Positions 4,904 to 5,631 of a stretch of 5,631 nucleotides of DNA are shown here, piece by piece. The notes under the pieces were generated by a model. It saw only the letters and a program-made list of their open reading frames with translations. It was not told the DNA's origin and made no database searches. The DNA comes from Oscillospiraceae bacterium (GTDB lineage: Bacteria; Bacillota; Clostridia; Oscillospirales; Oscillospiraceae). The number at the start of each line of letters is the position of its first letter. Position 1 is the first letter of the stretch. The translations under genes were made by a program, and so were the position numbers. The DNA is taken from assembly GCA_016286595.1 (NCBI GenBank), contig JAEETR010000036.1, forward strand, positions 1 to 5,631, in the 5' to 3' direction.

Positions 4904-5631
4904 ATGGCCGACAAGACCATAAAATGGCCGAAGCACAAGCCCGGCCGCAGACTCCACGACATAGACCCCATCACCAACTTCACCCCCTTCATAATGCGCG
5001 ACAGGAACGACGCCCTCACCTACTACGGCGACGAGCTGGAGATAACCGCCCTTGACGAGTATCTCCAGAAAAAGCGCATGGAGGACGGCATGAAGGGGCT
5101 GGGATATCTGCACCTTTTCATCGCCGCCTACGTGCGGGTCATAAGCCAGTTCCCGGCCATGAACCGCTATATAGCCGGTCAGCGCATCCGTGCCCGCAGG
5201 GACATCGAGGTGGGCATGACCATCAAGCAGGAGATGACCGTGGACGCGCCGGAATCCTTCGTCAAGGTGAAGTTCGAGCCTACCGATACCCTGCAGGACG
5301 TGTTTGAGAAGATGAACGACGCCATCGCCAAAAGCAGGAACGAGGGCTCCGACACGGTGGACACCGCGAAGATCCTGGGAAAGCTGCCCAGATTTCTCTT
5401 CAACTTCGCCATCAAGATACTGAGGATACTTGATTATTTCGAGTGGCTGCCCAAATTCCTGCTGGATATCAGCCCCTTCCACGGCTCCATCATCATCACC
5501 GACCTGGGCTCTCTGGGCATAAAGCCGGTGTATCACCATATCTACAACTTCGGCACCGTTCCCATCTTCCTGGCCATCGGCGCCCGCCGACGCGTCAACG
5601 AGGTGCTGACCGACGGCAGCGTGGCCCAGCG
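4904..5631 (+). CDS. Lipoyl-less E2-like (CAT-superfamily) acyltransferase, partial
   Basis: The frame is open from ATG 4904 to the right edge (242 complete codons). It resembles the catalytic domain of 2-oxo-acid dehydrogenase E2 subunits, trimeric CoA-dependent acyltransferases related to chloramphenicol acetyltransferase. Supporting stretches are GRRLHDIDPITNFTPFIMRDRND near the N-terminus (about residues 14-36), a helix with LHLFIAAYVRVISQFPAMNRYIAG (about 67-90), RARRDIEVGMTIKQ (about 93-106), and ITDLGSLGIKPVYHHIYNFGT (about 200-220). The catalytic HxxxD-type motif would be expected beyond the window edge. Unlike true E2 enzymes, it begins directly with the acyltransferase fold, with no lipoyl or E3-binding domain, and no E1 or E3 gene is nearby. 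A hydrophobic stretch around residues 150-180 (FLFNFAIKILRIL) is unusual for soluble E2 and may contact membrane or lipid. I recall free-standing proteins of this kind in Clostridia; substrate and role are unknown. Confidence 0.8.
   Translation, partial: MADKTIKWPKHKPGRRLHDIDPITNFTPFIMRDRNDALTYYGDELEITALDEYLQKKRMEDGMKGLGYLHLFIAAYVRVISQFPAMNRYIAGQRIRARRDIEVGMTIKQEMTVDAPESFVKVKFEPTDTLQDVFEKMNDAIAKSRNEGSDTVDTAKILGKLPRFLFNFAIKILRILDYFEWLPKFLLDISPFHGSIIITDLGSLGIKPVYHHIYNFGTVPIFLAIGARRRVNEVLTDGSVAQ

Noticed and set aside
3521..5539. A 672-codon open frame on the minus strand
   Set aside because: It runs antisense through the SLH gene, a terminator, a promoter and the E2-like gene, is built of Gly/Val/His/Ala-rich low-complexity sequence, and has no domain signature. 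It is a product of high GC third positions on the plus strand.

Overview
The window is a GC-rich bacterial segment with short intergenic gaps, sigma-A-type promoters (TTGnnn, 17 bp, TATAAT-like), strong AGGAGG/GAGG ribosome sites and compact intrinsic terminators. A secreted SLH-domain protein, a stand-alone PHP phosphoesterase, a tiny Cys/His-rich protein and a lipoyl-less E2-like acyltransferase together suggest a Gram-positive-type anaerobe of the Clostridia (possibly an uncultured Oscillospirales-like gut lineage). This placement is inferred from gene content and signals only; no marker gene is present.

Layout, left to right. (1) Positions 1-267 hold the 3' end of an unrecognised plus-strand gene, followed by a perfect 15-bp hairpin. 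(2) 364-1065, plus strand, is a PHP-domain metal-dependent phosphoesterase, ending at a hairpin (1079-1104) that also lies at the end of the converging minus-strand operon. (3) Positions 1108-3269 are a three-gene minus-strand operon, read right to left: an alpha-oxoamine synthase that most resembles bacterial serine palmitoyltransferase; a short-chain dehydrogenase/reductase starting at a GTG that overlaps the synthase stop by 4 bases; and a 52-codon Cys/His-rich protein with a strong ribosome site. (4) 3270-3457 is a divergent promoter region, with a near-palindrome over the -35 box of the operon promoter. (5) 3458-4765, plus strand, is a secreted protein with a signal peptide, three SLH repeats and a beta-rich C-terminal domain, followed by a terminator. 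(6) 4904 to the right edge, plus strand with its own promoter, is an E2-like (CAT-superfamily) acyltransferase, cut off by the window.

The most interesting unit is the minus-strand operon. A serine palmitoyltransferase-like enzyme coupled to an SDR reductase matches the first two steps of sphingoid-base synthesis: serine plus acyl thioester gives 3-ketosphinganine, which is then reduced to dihydrosphingosine. That would be noteworthy in a Clostridia-like genome. The co-transcribed Cys/His-rich miniprotein has no known role in such a pathway. Substrate identity cannot be settled from sequence alone.
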